Assembly (NCBI GenBank): GCA_900546345.1
Contig: URCI01000084.1
Span: 1-5,451 of the forward strand
DNA from: an uncultured Prevotella sp.
Lineage (GTDB): Bacteria; Bacteroidota; Bacteroidia; Bacteroidales; Bacteroidaceae
Direction of reading: 5' to 3'
DNA: 5,451 nt
In this document: positions 5,379-5,451 of the stretch, one piece after another
Position numbering within the stretch: the stretch's first letter is position 1
Layout: the number at the start of each line of letters is the position of its first letter
Translations under genes and position numbers: made by a program
The notes under the pieces: generated by a model
What the model was told of the DNA's origin: nothing
Seen by the model: only the letters and a program-made list of their open reading frames with translations
Databases searched by the model: none

Positions 5379-5450
5379 TAGTCGGTAAGAGAATCGAACT
5401 CTTATGCCAAGATTGAGAATCTTGTATCCTAACCGTTAGATGAACCGACC
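5379..5450 (-). tRNA. tRNA-Glu (anticodon CTC)
   Basis: The minus strand from 5450 to 5379 folds as a complete 72-nt cloverleaf. The 7-bp acceptor stem pairs GGTCGGT with ACCGACT, with G1-U72 as a wobble. The D arm is ATCT/GGAT with loop AACGGTTA. The anticodon stem CAAGA/TCTTG encloses loop TTCTCAA, giving anticodon CTC for GAG codons. A 4-nt variable loop (GCAT) and T arm AAGAG-TTCGATT-CTCTT follow. The discriminator base is A73. The 3' CCA is not encoded (CTT follows), so it must be added by tRNA nucleotidyltransferase. Its promoter lies beyond the window. CTC is normally a second Glu isoacceptor beside the usual TTC, and fits a genome using many GAG codons. Confidence 0.95.
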
Positions 5451-5451
5451 G

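Noticed and set aside
5055..5416. Short plus-strand open frames near the tRNA
   Set aside because: They run through the 61-nt hairpin and, in one case, into the tRNA on the opposite strand. No promoter, ribosome site or recognisable domain.

Overview
The window looks like chromosomal DNA from a Bacteroidetes bacterium, most likely Prevotella or a close relative. The evidence is GC-rich coding sequence set in AT-rich promoter regions, Bacteroidetes-type promoters (TAnnTTTG -7 boxes, one with a well-spaced TTTG -33 box), mostly absent Shine-Dalgarno sites, a DUF3575-type protein, and a PBP2-like transpeptidase with the Cys/His-rich signature I associate with this phylum. The genus is an inference.

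Layout: (1) 1-66 is a pair of GC-rich hairpins at the 3' end of a minus-strand DUF3575-like outer-membrane protein gene (67-666). (2) 667-941 is a divergent promoter region. (3) 942-2159 (+) encodes a secreted stand-alone penicillin-binding transpeptidase. (4) 2161-2340 is a long inverted repeat with extra direct copies, between the convergent ends of the transpeptidase and an NlpC/P60 cell-wall peptidase (2352-2909, -). (5) 2910-3332 is a second divergent promoter region. (6) 3333-4805 (+) encodes a XylE-type sugar/H+ symporter. (7) 4806-5378 has no credible gene. It holds a 21-bp tandem array starting right after the xylE stop, a short hairpin, a 61-nt hairpin and degenerate repeats. (8) 5379-5450 (-) is tRNA-Glu with anticodon CTC.

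The protein genes appear to be single transcription units, alternately divergent and convergent, with no operon visible. Two of them (transpeptidase and NlpC/P60) act on peptidoglycan, one building cross-links and one cleaving stem peptides, but they are convergent and not co-transcribed. I see no defence, CRISPR, phage or transposase genes and no clearly new multi-gene system. The most unusual content is non-coding: each protein gene's 3' side carries a distinct structured repeat, except that the transpeptidase and NlpC/P60 genes share one. The 61-nt hairpin at 5110-5170 is fully pairable only as minus-strand RNA, because every arm difference is a G-U wobble on that strand.
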